Shown here: positions 8,059-16,414 of the stretch, one piece after another
Layout of the letters: every line of letters starts with the position of its first letter
How positions within the stretch are numbered: position 1 is the first letter of the stretch
Assembly (NCBI RefSeq): GCF_027922005.1
Contig: NZ_BSEV01000002.1
Span: 744,001-808,000, forward strand
Origin: Streptosporangium carneum
GTDB lineage: Bacteria; Actinomycetota; Actinomycetes; Streptosporangiales; Streptosporangiaceae
Length of the DNA stretch: 64,000 bases
Direction of reading: 5' to 3'
Notes under the pieces: model-generated
The model's database searches: none
Told to the model about the DNA's origin: nothing
The model's input: the letters and a program-made list of their open reading frames with translations, nothing else
Position numbers and translations under genes: made by a program

Positions 8059-9378
8059 GTGGCCTACCGCCTGACGATGGTGGGAACCGGATACCTGGGT
8101 GCGACGACGTCAGCATGCATGGCGGAGCTGGGCTTCGAAGTCCTGGGTGTCGACGTGGATGCGGAGAAGGTCGCCCGCCTGCAGGCCGGGGACCTGCCCA
8201 TTTACGAACCTGGCCTGGAGGAGATCCTGCGGCGCAACCTCGCCAACGGGCGGCTGCGCTTCACCACCTCCTACGAGGAGGCCGCGGCGTTCGGCGACGT
8301 GCACTTCCTGTGTCTGGGCACCCCGCAGAAACCCGGCGAGTACGGCGCGGACGTCTCCTACCTCGACTCCGCGATCGAGTCGCTGGCCCCCCACCTGAAG
8401 CGCGAGTGCCTGGTCCTCGGCAAGTCCACGGTCCCGGTGGGCACCGCGCAGCGACTGGCCGAGAAGCTCGCGCGGCTGGCCCCCATCGGCGCCGGGGCCG
8501 AGCTGGCGTGGAATCCGGAGTTCCTGCGCGAGGGATTCGCGGTCAAGGACACGCTGTACCCCGACCGGATCGTGCTGGGCGTCGCCTCGGACAGGGCCGA
8601 GAAGATCATGCGCGAGGTGTACGCCGCCATGTTGGAGCGGGGCACCCCGATCGTGATCACCGACTACCCGACCGCCGAGCTGGTCAAGGTGGCCGCCAAC
8701 GCCTTCCTCGCCACCAAGATCTCCTTCATCAACGCGATGGCCGAGGTGTGCGAGGCCTCCCACGCCGACGTCAAGCAGCTGTCGCTGGCGCTGTCCTTCG
8801 ACGACCGCATCGGCGGCAAGTTCCTCAACCCGGGGCTGGGATTCGGCGGCGGCTGCCTGCCCAAGGACATCCGTGCCTTCATGGCCCGCGCCGGGGAGCT
8901 GGGCGCCGACCAGGCGCTGACCTTCCTGCGCGAGGTCGACGCGATCAACAAGCGCCGCCGGGCCCGTATGGTCGACCTGGCCCGCGAGCTTGCGGGCGGT
9001 TCCTTCCGGGGGTGCACGGTCACCGTCCTCGGCGCCGCGTTCAAGCCCAACTCCGACGACATCCGTGACTCCCCCGCCCTCGACGTCGCCGTCACGATCG
9101 GCCAGCAGGGTGGCCGGGTCACCGTCTACGACCCCGTCGCCCAGGAGAACGCCCGCCGGGCCCATCCCGAGCTCTCCTACGGCGCCTCCGCCCTCGAGGC
9201 CGCCCGTGACGCCCACGTCGTGCTGCTGCTGACCGAGTGGCAGGAGTTCATCGACCTCGATCCGGAGGCGCTCGGCTCCGTCGTCGCCGCCCGCAAGATC
9301 GTCGACGGTCGCAACGCCCTCGACGCCGAGGTCTGGCGCGCCGCGGGCTGGCACTACCGCGCCCTCGGCCGCCCCTGA
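8059..9378 (+). CDS. ugd: UDP-glucose 6-dehydrogenase
   Basis: This 439-residue NAD-dependent enzyme makes UDP-glucuronate from UDP-glucose for cell-wall and exopolysaccharide sugars. It opens with the Rossmann motif GTGYLGATTSACMAE. The catalytic cysteine is in GFGGGCLPKD near residue 263, and the C-terminal UDP-binding domain follows (FKPNSDDIRDSPALD). I chose GTG at 8059, with AAAGGA upstream, over an open extension to 7936, because the protein family begins at this point. A very strong terminator follows at 9412-9451. Confidence 0.95.
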   Translation: MAYRLTMVGTGYLGATTSACMAELGFEVLGVDVDAEKVARLQAGDLPIYEPGLEEILRRNLANGRLRFTTSYEEAAAFGDVHFLCLGTPQKPGEYGADVSYLDSAIESLAPHLKRECLVLGKSTVPVGTAQRLAEKLARLAPIGAGAELAWNPEFLREGFAVKDTLYPDRIVLGVASDRAEKIMREVYAAMLERGTPIVITDYPTAELVKVAANAFLATKISFINAMAEVCEASHADVKQLSLALSFDDRIGGKFLNPGLGFGGGCLPKDIRAFMARAGELGADQALTFLREVDAINKRRRARMVDLARELAGGSFRGCTVTVLGAAFKPNSDDIRDSPALDVAVTIGQQGGRVTVYDPVAQENARRAHPELSYGASALEAARDAHVVLLLTEWQEFIDLDPEALGSVVAARKIVDGRNALDAEVWRAAGWHYRALGRP

Positions 9379-9411
9379 GCCGGAGCGGACCGGGCACAAG
9401 CCGGAAGCGAA

Positions 9412-9451
9412 CCGTCGCGGGCCGGAGGCGAACGCCTCCGGCCCGCGACGG
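9412..9451. terminator. Strong bidirectional hairpin between ugd and DUF397 copy 1
   Basis: The arms 9412-9430 and 9433-9451 are perfectly complementary over 19 bp around a two-base centre. The hairpin lies between convergent genes (ugd rightward, DUF397 leftward) and should stop transcription from both sides. Confidence 0.85.
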
Positions 9452-9456
9452 TGAGA

Positions 9457-9693
9457 TCAGCCGTCGAACTCGCCGAGTTTCACGCCGCCGACGAACGCGT
9501 CCCACTCGGAACGTGTGAAGAACAGCTTCGGCCCGTCGGGGTTCTTGGAGTCGCGCAACACGTACAGCGAGCCGAGACCCGCCTTGTGACCGGCGCCGGG
9601 GGCGTCGATCACGGCCACCTCCACACAGTCGCCGCCGTTGTCGCTGCTCAGGGACGCCTTGCGCCAGACGGCGCCGTTCAGGCCTGCTTCCAT
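9457..9693 (-). CDS. DUF397 protein, copy 1
   Basis: This 78-residue protein starts with ATG at 9693, inside the 3' end of the upstream XRE regulator (16-base overlap). It has the DUF397 layout: an N-terminal VWRKASLSS motif, CVEVAVID, then VLRDSKNPDGPKLFFT and a final EWDAFVGGVKLGEF. DUF397 proteins are small partners of DUF5753-type XRE regulators in actinomycetes; in Streptomyces some such pairs affect development (Bld/Wbl-type systems). Positions 9463-9595 match the second copy at 12458-12590 with only two differences. Confidence 0.9.
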   Translation of the reverse strand: MEAGLNGAVWRKASLSSDNGGDCVEVAVIDAPGAGHKAGLGSLYVLRDSKNPDGPKLFFTRSEWDAFVGGVKLGEFDG

Positions 9694-10505
9694 GTCTCCA
9701 TCACCTTCGTCATGAGGTCGATGCTCGCGCGCGGGGACATGGCCTCGGTGCGAAGCTCTTCGTAACGCATGCGGATCTCCGCCACATCGCGCGGATGGTC
9801 GGTCACACGCCCCTCCGCGGCACAGTCCACGTAGGCGGCGTCCGGGGCGCCCTCGACACTGGCTATGACGAACGCCCCGCTCAGCCCGGCCGTGACGGTG
9901 ACGTCTCCCGGCATGATCTGCACCGAGACGTGACGGTTCTCCATCGCCGCCATGACAGCCGCGATCTGACCGCGCATGATCTCCGGACTGCCGATCCGCC
10001 GGTAGAGCATGCTCTCGTCGAGCACCGCCCACAGCAGGGGCGGGTTGACGCCGTGCAGCAGGCTCTGACGCTCGATCCGCGCGGCCACCAGTTCCTCGAC
10101 CCGCTCCTCGGCGACCGCCCGCCGTCCTCTCAGGAGCGCCCGGGCGTAGTCAGGAGTCTGCAGCAGGCCGGGAAAGACCAGGGGCTGCCAGTTCTTGAGG
10201 GTGTGCGCCCTGCGCTCGATCTCCACCCACGAGCGGAACCAGAGGGGATAGGCGGCCTGGCTGAGCAGCGGCCAGACCCGCATGAGCGTCCCGCCCGTGT
10301 TGAGCATCCGGTCACAGCGCTCGACGAACTCGCGGGACGGGTTGCGCTTGGCGGTCTCGACCAAGCCGACCAGGGCGGCCGAGTAGGAGATCGCCTCGGC
10401 GAGCTGCTCCTGGGTCCAGCCGGCCTGGTCGCGCAGGCGGCGAAGCTCTGCTGCGAGGAACGCCAGCGGGCTGGACCTGCTGTCGAGCTCACGCGACGGG
10501 GGCAT
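9678..10505 (-). CDS. XRE-family regulator with DUF5753 domain
   Basis: This 275-residue protein starts with ATG at 10505 after CAGGAG, preferred over an in-frame GTG/ATG at 10529. Residues about 10-70 form a Cro/C1 helix-turn-helix (ELRRLRDQAGWTQEQLAEAI), and the rest is the DUF5753 domain (FPGLLQTPDYARALL; SVQIMPGDVTVTAGLSGAF). It is encoded with the overlapping DUF397 gene, the standard actinomycete pairing. The promoter region has two CGGTAA direct repeats 21 bp apart (10573-10578, 10594-10599), a plausible autoregulatory site. The target genes are not known. Confidence 0.92.
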   Translation of the reverse strand: MPPSRELDSRSSPLAFLAAELRRLRDQAGWTQEQLAEAISYSAALVGLVETAKRNPSREFVERCDRMLNTGGTLMRVWPLLSQAAYPLWFRSWVEIERRAHTLKNWQPLVFPGLLQTPDYARALLRGRRAVAEERVEELVAARIERQSLLHGVNPPLLWAVLDESMLYRRIGSPEIMRGQIAAVMAAMENRHVSVQIMPGDVTVTAGLSGAFVIASVEGAPDAAYVDCAAEGRVTDHPRDVAEIRMRYEELRTEAMSPRASIDLMTKVMETWKQA

Positions 10506-10841
10506 CCGAACTCCTGTCTGACATCTCACACCGGGATCACATCGCGCCCGCCGAGGGACACGACCGGGCTTTCGGTAACGACTTAATCACGCACGGTAAT
10601 GTGACGTCGTCTCGTTGGGAAGCGCATCCCCAAAACACGTCAAGATCAGCGACGCGAAACCCGACGATCCCATCGCTCGTTCACGAACCCGCCCACGTCA
10701 TCGCCCACCAGACGAGCGATGGGCGACGGTTCGAAAAAGGAGGCGAACGAGAAGACGAGGATCACCCCATTACGGAGCGTCACCCCATATCCCGTGGAAT
10801 GCCCTTTCGAAGCACCCGCCCGCCGGGGCCCGCCCCGGGCG
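10506..10841. other. Intergenic region with regulator promoter elements and a long-range hairpin
   Basis: No gene is supported. Near the regulator, CGGTAA repeats at 10573-10578 and 10594-10599 lie two helical turns apart. Farther right, CCCATCGCTCGT (10669-10680) and ACGAGCGATGGG (10712-10723) are a perfect 12-bp inverted repeat with a 31-base loop, positioned to terminate the leftward hydrolase transcript. Confidence 0.5.
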
Positions 10842-12347
10842 TCACGGCGAGACGACCTTCACGGGCGGGATGGCCGCCAGACACGAGGTGTCGCCTGTCC
10901 TGCCCTCGCGGACGAACCCGGTGACGATGCTCGCGACGCAGCCGCTGGGCTCGAACTCGGACACGTGGCCGACGTTGGGCACCGCCACGAAGACCCCGCG
11001 GGGGAACTGCGCGGCGGCCTTGCGGCCGTTCGCCTCCGCGGTGATGCCGTCCAGGTCGCCGTTGAGCACCAGAGCCGGGACGTCGGGGAGACGGCCGGTC
11101 GAGACGTACGGCCTGCCGGTCCCCTTCGCGGGCCAACGCAGGCAGTAGTCACCCGCGTCCGCCTGGGCGGTGGCGAACCCCCGCGCGCTGAACACGCCGA
11201 ACTCGCCGGGCCTGGCCCGCTCGACCGCCCGGTCGAAGCGGCGGCGGCGCTCGGCGACCGAGGCCTCGACCGGCCACGGCCGGGGGTAGTCGTTGCACGA
11301 GACGGTGGCCGCCATGCCCATGTCCAGGTCCTGGAACGCCGCCAGGTCTCCGGACAGCATCTCCGCCGCCAGGGCGACCAGTTCGCGGTCGTCGCCCCGC
11401 GCGGCGCGGTCCAGCGCCCTGGGCAGCCTGCCGAGGGCCGGGGTCTCCGACGGAACCGCGCCGACGGCGAAGCTCGCCGACGAGTAGACCAGTTGCGCGA
11501 GCCTGTCCTCGGTGAGGACGACCGTTCTGGTCTCGCCCCCGACCTGGAGGGGAACCCTGAGCGGCACGGCCCGCAGCCTGGCGGCCACCCTGGCCAGGTC
11601 CCGCAGGACCCTTTCCCCGTCGCAGGATCCGCCGCGCCCGCAGATCCGCCGCATCGTCGAGGAGACGGCCTGGGCGCTCTCCCTGCCCAGCGGGTCGAGG
11701 TCGATCGGATAGGCGGCGGAGAGCACGACGGACTGGACGGTCCTCGGATGCCGCTGGGCGTAGACGGGCAGGAGGTAGGTCCCGTAGGAGATCCCGTACA
11801 GCACGACCTTGGGAACGCCCAGGGCCGCCCGGACCGCGTCGAGGTCGTCGGCGGTGGCGGCCGAGGTGTAGCCCTCGGCGCGGGGGCCGAGGGCGCGCCC
11901 GCACTGACCCACCAGGCGCAGCAGTTCCTCCCTCGGGGCGGTCACCGCGGCGGCGGCCGGGACGCCGCAGGTCATGGGGGTGGACTGACCGACTCCACGC
12001 GGGTCGACGAGCAGCAGGTCGTGGTCGCCGAGCACCCCGTCGAGCAAGGCGGTGAAGGTGGCGTGCTGGGCGATCGCCTGCCCTCCCGGGCCTCCGGGGT
12101 TGACCAGGATCGTTCCCTTCGCCGCCCGGGTCTCATCCCGCCGCACGACCCGGGCGTACGCCACGGCGATGTCGCCCAGCTGCGGCTTGCCCCTGACGAG
12201 AGGACGGTCGAGCGTCCCGCACTCGACCCGGTGGCCGGCGATCTCGGGACACCAGGAGGGGGTGGCCTGCGCGCTCACCGGGGTGAGCGTGGACAGCGTG
12301 GTCGACAGGGCGGTGGACAGCGCGAGAACGATCGAGGTCAGTGTCAC
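10842..12347 (-). CDS. Secreted alpha/beta hydrolase, S33/TAP-like, second copy
   Basis: This 501-residue protein starts with GTG at 12347. A hydrophobic signal peptide covers about residues 1-27 (SIVLALSTALSTTLSTLTPV). Key motifs are VNPGGPGGQA, VDPRGVGQS, the nucleophile elbow YGISYG with Ser187, and a C-terminal NVGHVSEFEPSGC segment that should provide the catalytic His. It belongs to the same secreted peptidase-like family as 2468-4114 but is clearly diverged. No Shine-Dalgarno sequence is obvious; a CACAAT box seven bases upstream would allow a leaderless message. It is flanked on both sides by near-identical DUF397 genes. Confidence 0.85.
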   Translation of the reverse strand: MTLTSIVLALSTALSTTLSTLTPVSAQATPSWCPEIAGHRVECGTLDRPLVRGKPQLGDIAVAYARVVRRDETRAAKGTILVNPGGPGGQAIAQHATFTALLDGVLGDHDLLLVDPRGVGQSTPMTCGVPAAAAVTAPREELLRLVGQCGRALGPRAEGYTSAATADDLDAVRAALGVPKVVLYGISYGTYLLPVYAQRHPRTVQSVVLSAAYPIDLDPLGRESAQAVSSTMRRICGRGGSCDGERVLRDLARVAARLRAVPLRVPLQVGGETRTVVLTEDRLAQLVYSSASFAVGAVPSETPALGRLPRALDRAARGDDRELVALAAEMLSGDLAAFQDLDMGMAATVSCNDYPRPWPVEASVAERRRRFDRAVERARPGEFGVFSARGFATAQADAGDYCLRWPAKGTGRPYVSTGRLPDVPALVLNGDLDGITAEANGRKAAAQFPRGVFVAVPNVGHVSEFEPSGCVASIVTGFVREGRTGDTSCLAAIPPVKVVSP

Positions 12348-12451
12348 GATCCGGATTGTGGATGTTCATCCCAAATCCCACCAGACCCAACTCTCACTTC
12401 CGGCAAAGGACCGGACCCGCGTCCGCCTCCTTCACGAGCCCTCGGCGTCGG

Positions 12452-12688
12452 TCAGTTGTCGAACTCGCCGAGTTTCACGCCGCCGACGAACGCGTCCCAC
12501 TCGGAACGGGTGAAGAACAACTTCGGCCCGTCGGGGTTCTTGGAGTCGCGCAACACGTACAGCGAGCCGAGACCCGCCTTGTGACCGGCGTCGACGGCGT
12601 CGATCACGGCCACCTCCACACAGTCGCCGTCGTCGTCGGCGCCCGTGGTCGCCTTGCGCCAGACGGCCTTGCTCAGGTCTGCTTCCAT
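12452..12688 (-). CDS. DUF397 protein, copy 2
   Basis: This 78-residue protein starts with ATG at 12688 and has the same architecture as copy 1. The C-terminal two thirds are almost identical (133 aligned bases with two mismatches, exactly 2,995 bases from copy 1). The N-terminal third diverges (KATTGADDDGD versus KASLSSDNGGD). It overlaps the tail of a decayed XRE regulator, as copy 1 overlaps its intact partner, so the whole pair was duplicated. With its regulator lost it may be an orphan, or may work with the intact regulator at 9678-10505. Confidence 0.88.
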   Translation of the reverse strand: MEADLSKAVWRKATTGADDDGDCVEVAVIDAVDAGHKAGLGSLYVLRDSKNPDGPKLFFTRSEWDAFVGGVKLGEFDN

Positions 12689-12915
12689 CTCGCCATCACC
12701 TTCGCTGTCAGGTCGGTGCTCGTACGCGTGGGCAGGGCCTTCACCGGAGCTCTTCGCGGCGCGCCCGGATCTCCGCAGTGCCACCGGGATGGTCGGCGAC
12801 GGCCGCGATCACGGTGGATCTCACGTACACAGTATCCGTCCCGCCCTCGCCGTCGGCCATCGCGAAACCCCGCCCGGACCGGCGACGGGCGACGCAGATC
12901 CGGACCGCGCCCACG
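12673..12915 (-). pseudogene. Decayed C-terminus of an XRE/DUF5753 regulator
   Basis: Translated leftward, this stretch aligns with the end of the intact regulator. One frame gives VYVRSTVIAAVADHP and AEIRARREELR, matching YVDCAAEGRVTDHP and AEIRMRYEELR. After that a one-base deletion shifts the match to another frame, giving TSTDLTAKVMARWKQ against ASIDLMTKVMETWKQ, with the stop at 12673. Nothing like the helix-turn-helix or the first half of the domain remains upstream. The left part of the boundary near 12915 is approximate. Confidence 0.75.
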
Positions 12916-13202
12916 GGGGACGCCGCCCGGTGACCACGGTCCGCCCGTCGCCCGCGGGAAGCGGCCGAACACCGACACTCTTGACCTGATCAAGGACTGA
13001 CCAGGGCGGACGCTCCATCTGGCGGGAGCGGTCGCCGGGAGAAAATAGGGAGGCGGGCGTCGGAGGGGCGCTCGTATACTCCCCGCATGACCTGGCGACA
13101 TTGATGAACCACCAGAGGTCGGCACGAGACGGGATGCCGCGGACCACCGGACGCCACCGAGCGCCCAGAGTCCCCATCCGTCCTGTCCTGTGGAAAGACC
13201 TC

Positions 13203-14540
13203 ATGATCACTATGTCTCCGCGGGCGCCCGGCGTCCGCGTGAAGCGGCTGGCCCGAGCGCTCTACGTCTATGCCGCCCTTGAGGACTTCGTCCTGCTCTA
13301 TCCGGTCTACGCGCTGCTGTTCGCCGAAACCGGCCTGTCGGTGTCCGAGATCTCCTCACTGTTCATCGTCGGCGCCGTCACCGGCATGCTGCTGGAGGTC
13401 CCCTCCGGGGCGTGGGCCGACGCCGTCTCCCGCCGCCTGCTGCTGTCGATCGGACCGCTGCTGGCGGCGGCGGGCTTCGCCCTGTGGTTCCTGTTCCCGT
13501 CCTACTGGATGTTCGCCCTCGGGTTCGTGCTCTGGAACGCCGGGGCCTCGCTGCGGTCGGGCTCGCTGGAGGCCCTCGTCTACGAGGAACTCGTCCGTCT
13601 GGACGCCGCCGAGCGGTACGCCACGATCATGGGACGCGTCCGCGCCGTCGGGCTCGTCTCGGTCGCGGCGGCCACCGCGGCCGCGGCCCCGGTGCTCGCC
13701 TTCGGCGGCTACTTCGCGCTCGGCACGGCCAGCGTGCTGACCTGCCTGCTGTGCGCGCTCGCCGGGACGGCGCTGCCCGAGACCCGGGGGGAGGCGGGTG
13801 CGGCCGTGCCCGCCTCCCCCGAGGGAGCCGTGTCCTCCCTGCCGGAGCAGCCGGAGCAACCGGAGCAGTCGGAGGAGCGGTCGGAGCGGAGCGTGGCCCC
13901 GCGGGCGGCGGAGGCCTCGGACTCCCCGCCCGAGGAGGCCTCGGGCCGTTACGTCGCGGTGCTGCGGGCGGGCCTGGCCGAGGTCAGGGACAACCGGCCG
14001 GTACGCGGCGCCCTGCTGCTGGTCTCGGTGGTGACCGCGATCTGGGGCGGGCTCGAGGAGTACGTCCCGCTCCTGGCCGCCGCGACCGGTGTCTCGGAGA
14101 CGGCCGTGCCGATGCTCGTGCTCGTCGTCTGGGGAGGCGTGGCGGCCGGCGGCCTGCTGGCCGGAGTCGCCGGACGGCTGCCGGTCAGGACCTTCGCCGT
14201 GCTGCTCGCCGTGGCCTCCCTCGCCATGGCGGCGGGCGCGTTGACGCGACAGCCGGTGGGGCTGGTGCTGGTGGGAGCAGGCTTCTGCGTCTTCCAGCTG
14301 TCGAGTGTGATCGCCGACGCGAGACTGCAGCAGACGATCACCGGGCCGAGCAGGGCCACGGTGACCTCGCTCGCGGGCATCGGCATGGACGGCGGCACGG
14401 TGCTGGTCTACGGCGTCTACGCCGCCGTCTCGTCCTTCACCGGACACGGCGTGGTGTTCGCCCTGTTCGCCGTGCCGTACCTCTGCGTCGCCCTCGCCAT
14501 GGCGTACGGCGGCCGCGGCGGGGCCGCTCCGACGCGCTGA
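13203..14540 (+). CDS. MFS transporter
   Basis: This 445-residue protein has about 12 transmembrane segments in two bundles of six. The N-terminal bundle has the MFS loop GAWADAVSRR between helices 2 and 3. A long polar linker rich in Pro, Glu and Ser (about residues 200-255, repeated PEQ) joins the halves. I chose ATG at 13203, eight bases after GGAAAG; an in-frame ATG at 13212 is possible. The family includes drug exporters and uncharacterised permeases, and the substrate is unknown. A terminator hairpin follows. Confidence 0.85.
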   Translation: MITMSPRAPGVRVKRLARALYVYAALEDFVLLYPVYALLFAETGLSVSEISSLFIVGAVTGMLLEVPSGAWADAVSRRLLLSIGPLLAAAGFALWFLFPSYWMFALGFVLWNAGASLRSGSLEALVYEELVRLDAAERYATIMGRVRAVGLVSVAAATAAAAPVLAFGGYFALGTASVLTCLLCALAGTALPETRGEAGAAVPASPEGAVSSLPEQPEQPEQSEERSERSVAPRAAEASDSPPEEASGRYVAVLRAGLAEVRDNRPVRGALLLVSVVTAIWGGLEEYVPLLAAATGVSETAVPMLVLVVWGGVAAGGLLAGVAGRLPVRTFAVLLAVASLAMAAGALTRQPVGLVLVGAGFCVFQLSSVIADARLQQTITGPSRATVTSLAGIGMDGGTVLVYGVYAAVSSFTGHGVVFALFAVPYLCVALAMAYGGRGGAAPTR

Positions 14541-14553
14541 CCGCCGTTCGGAG

Positions 14554-14581
14554 CCCGTCTCCCCCTCCGGGGGGAGACGGG
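14554..14581. terminator. Terminator hairpin after the MFS gene
   Basis: A 12-bp perfect stem (14554-14565 with 14570-14581) and a four-base loop lie 13 bases after the MFS stop codon. No T-run follows, as is usual in high-GC actinomycetes. Confidence 0.7.
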
Positions 14582-14653
14582 TGGCCCCGGCGCGGGATGC
14601 GGCCGTCGTGGGTGACGGGCGACCTTGGGGTGACGACGCGAACCCCGGAGGCC

Positions 14654-15784
14654 ATGATGACTGTTTCCTCGGACCGGCATGCGCCGCCCGGCTCCCGGCC
14701 GCCGTCCCGGAGTTCGGGATGGACGGCGCGCCGGCGTCGGTGGCCGTCGTGGGCGCCCTGGGTCGCGGCGGTGTGGGGGGTGCTGTACGCCACGGTCCAG
14801 ATCGCCTGGCTGGCGACCGGCACGGTCCTGCCGCTGGGGCCGGGTCACGCCTTCCCGCCCGTGGTCCAGGTCGTCCTGGCCGCTCTGGCGGTGCTGGCCG
14901 CGGGCGCCTGTCCGGCGAGCACACGTGTCCGCGGCGGGCTCGGCCGGACAGCGGTCGGGGTGTCGCTGGCCGTGGTGACCCCGGTGTTCGTCCTGGGGAC
15001 GTTCGGCGCGCCGATCGAGTTCGTGTCCCTGGTCGCGGGCTCGGGAACGGGGTCCGGCGGCGCCGGTCCGGCGCATCTCCTGCTGAACGTCGTCGGCGCG
15101 GGACTGCTGCTGGTCACCGCCCTGTCCTTCCGGCGACGGCTGCGCGGCCGGTGTCCGCGGTGCGGCGAGGCGCACTCCGGCGACTCCGACGGCCCGCTGG
15201 TCCACCCGGCCGCCTCCACCGCGTCGGCGGGAGTGCGCGCGGCCGTCTACGTCGGCATGTGCGGGGTTCTGCCGTGGGCGACCACCAAGACCGTCTGGAC
15301 GCTGGGCGGCGACGCCCTCGGCGTCACCGCCCAGCAGTGGCGGGAGGCGAACGCGGGCGCGTCGGGGGCGGTGCGGGCGCTGGCGTCGGTGGGCGTCGAC
15401 TTCACCGTACTGGCCGCCGCGCTCGCGTGGTTCCTGATGCTGGGCCTGGTCCATCCGTGGGGGCAGGTGTTCCCCCGGTGGACCCTGTTCCTGTCCGGAC
15501 GGCGGGTGCCGCGCCTGCTGCCGCTGATCCCCGCCTGGCTGACCGGTGTCACGCTGGCGCTGTACGGGACGGCGCTCATCGTCATGGGCGTGGCGCTTCT
15601 CGTCGGCCCCGAAGCCGACTCCGGGGCCGGCGGCGCCTGGATGGTCGAGTTCGGCGGACTGGCCTTCGGCGGGCTGGGCATGGGCCTCGTCGTCGCCGCG
15701 CGCTCCTACGCCGCCCGCACCCGGCCGGTCTGCGCCGTCGCGGGCGCGCGGAAGGCACGCGGGGAAGGCTCCGGGACGGAGTAG
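14654..15784 (+). CDS. Multi-spanning membrane protein of unknown function
   Basis: This 376-residue protein begins at the ATG ATG of 14654, right after GGAGG. After a basic, Ser/Pro-rich N-terminus of about 35 residues it has eight or so hydrophobic segments, in several pairs. A short cytoplasmic-type CPRCGEA motif, a possible small metal site, sits mid-protein. Proteins of this type are common and unnamed in actinomycete genomes, often near sigma factor or two-component genes. I assign no function. It is separated from the MFS gene by a terminator, so it is probably its own transcription unit. Confidence 0.75.
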   Translation: MMTVSSDRHAPPGSRPPSRSSGWTARRRRWPSWAPWVAAVWGVLYATVQIAWLATGTVLPLGPGHAFPPVVQVVLAALAVLAAGACPASTRVRGGLGRTAVGVSLAVVTPVFVLGTFGAPIEFVSLVAGSGTGSGGAGPAHLLLNVVGAGLLLVTALSFRRRLRGRCPRCGEAHSGDSDGPLVHPAASTASAGVRAAVYVGMCGVLPWATTKTVWTLGGDALGVTAQQWREANAGASGAVRALASVGVDFTVLAAALAWFLMLGLVHPWGQVFPRWTLFLSGRRVPRLLPLIPAWLTGVTLALYGTALIVMGVALLVGPEADSGAGGAWMVEFGGLAFGGLGMGLVVAARSYAARTRPVCAVAGARKARGEGSGTE

Positions 15785-15810
15785 GCCGGCCCCGGGCGTC
15801 CCCGTACGGC

Positions 15811-16314
15811 TCAGCCGCCGAGAGCGGCGGCCTCGGCGCGGAGCTTGGCGCCCTTGGCGTGAGCCTGTTCCTTGAGGGACACCTGGAAACGCTCCATCCG
15901 CTCCCGCAGCCCCTCGTCGGAGGCGGCGAGGATGCGCACGGCCAGCAGGCCCGCGTTACGGGCGCCGCCGACGGCGACGGTCGCGACCGGGACTCCGGCG
16001 GGCATCTGGACGATCGAGAGCAGGGAGTCCATGCCGTCGAGGTACTTCAGCGGCACCGGGACGCCGATCACCGGCAGGGGGGTCACCGAGGCGAGCATGC
16101 CCGGCAGGTGGGCGGCTCCCCCCGCGCCCGCGATGATCACTTTCAGGCCCCGGCCCGCCGCCTGCGCGCCGTAGGCGATCATCTCCTCGGGCATGCGGTG
16201 CGCGGAGACCACGTCGGCCTCGAACGGCACGTCGAACTCGGCCAGCGCCTCGGCGGCGAGCCGCATCACCGGCCAGTCGGAGTCGCTTCCCATGACGATG
16301 CCGACGGTGGTCAT
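15811..16314 (-). CDS. purE: N5-carboxyaminoimidazole ribonucleotide mutase
   Basis: This 167-residue class I PurE converts N5-CAIR to CAIR in purine synthesis. It has the phosphate-binding start [14 protein letters not shown], the SAHRMPEEM substrate loop and the [11 protein letters not shown] motif. It lies 100 bases downstream of purK on the same strand; the pair performs two consecutive steps, and purK-purE adjacency is typical. A GC-rich tail follows the conserved region. The start ATG at 16314 matches the family start. Confidence 0.96.
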   Translation of the reverse strand: MTTVGIVMGSDSDWPVMRLAAEALAEFDVPFEADVVSAHRMPEEMIAYGAQAAGRGLKVIIAGAGGAAHLPGMLASVTPLPVIGVPVPLKYLDGMDSLLSIVQMPAGVPVATVAVGGARNAGLLAVRILAASDEGLRERMERFQVSLKEQAHAKGAKLRAEAAALGG

Positions 16315-16414
16315 GCGTTCTCCTCGTCTCGCGGCCGCAGGGACCGCGTTCGCAGTGATGCCGGTGATGCCGGTGACGACGTGGTGGGTGGTGACTGGGG
16401 GGCGGTGGCCCCGC

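Noticed and set aside
13356-14924. Leftward open frame of 522 codons opposite the MFS gene
   Set aside because: Arg/Gly/His-rich shadow without start signals; the rightward MFS protein has clear transmembrane pattern and ribosome site.
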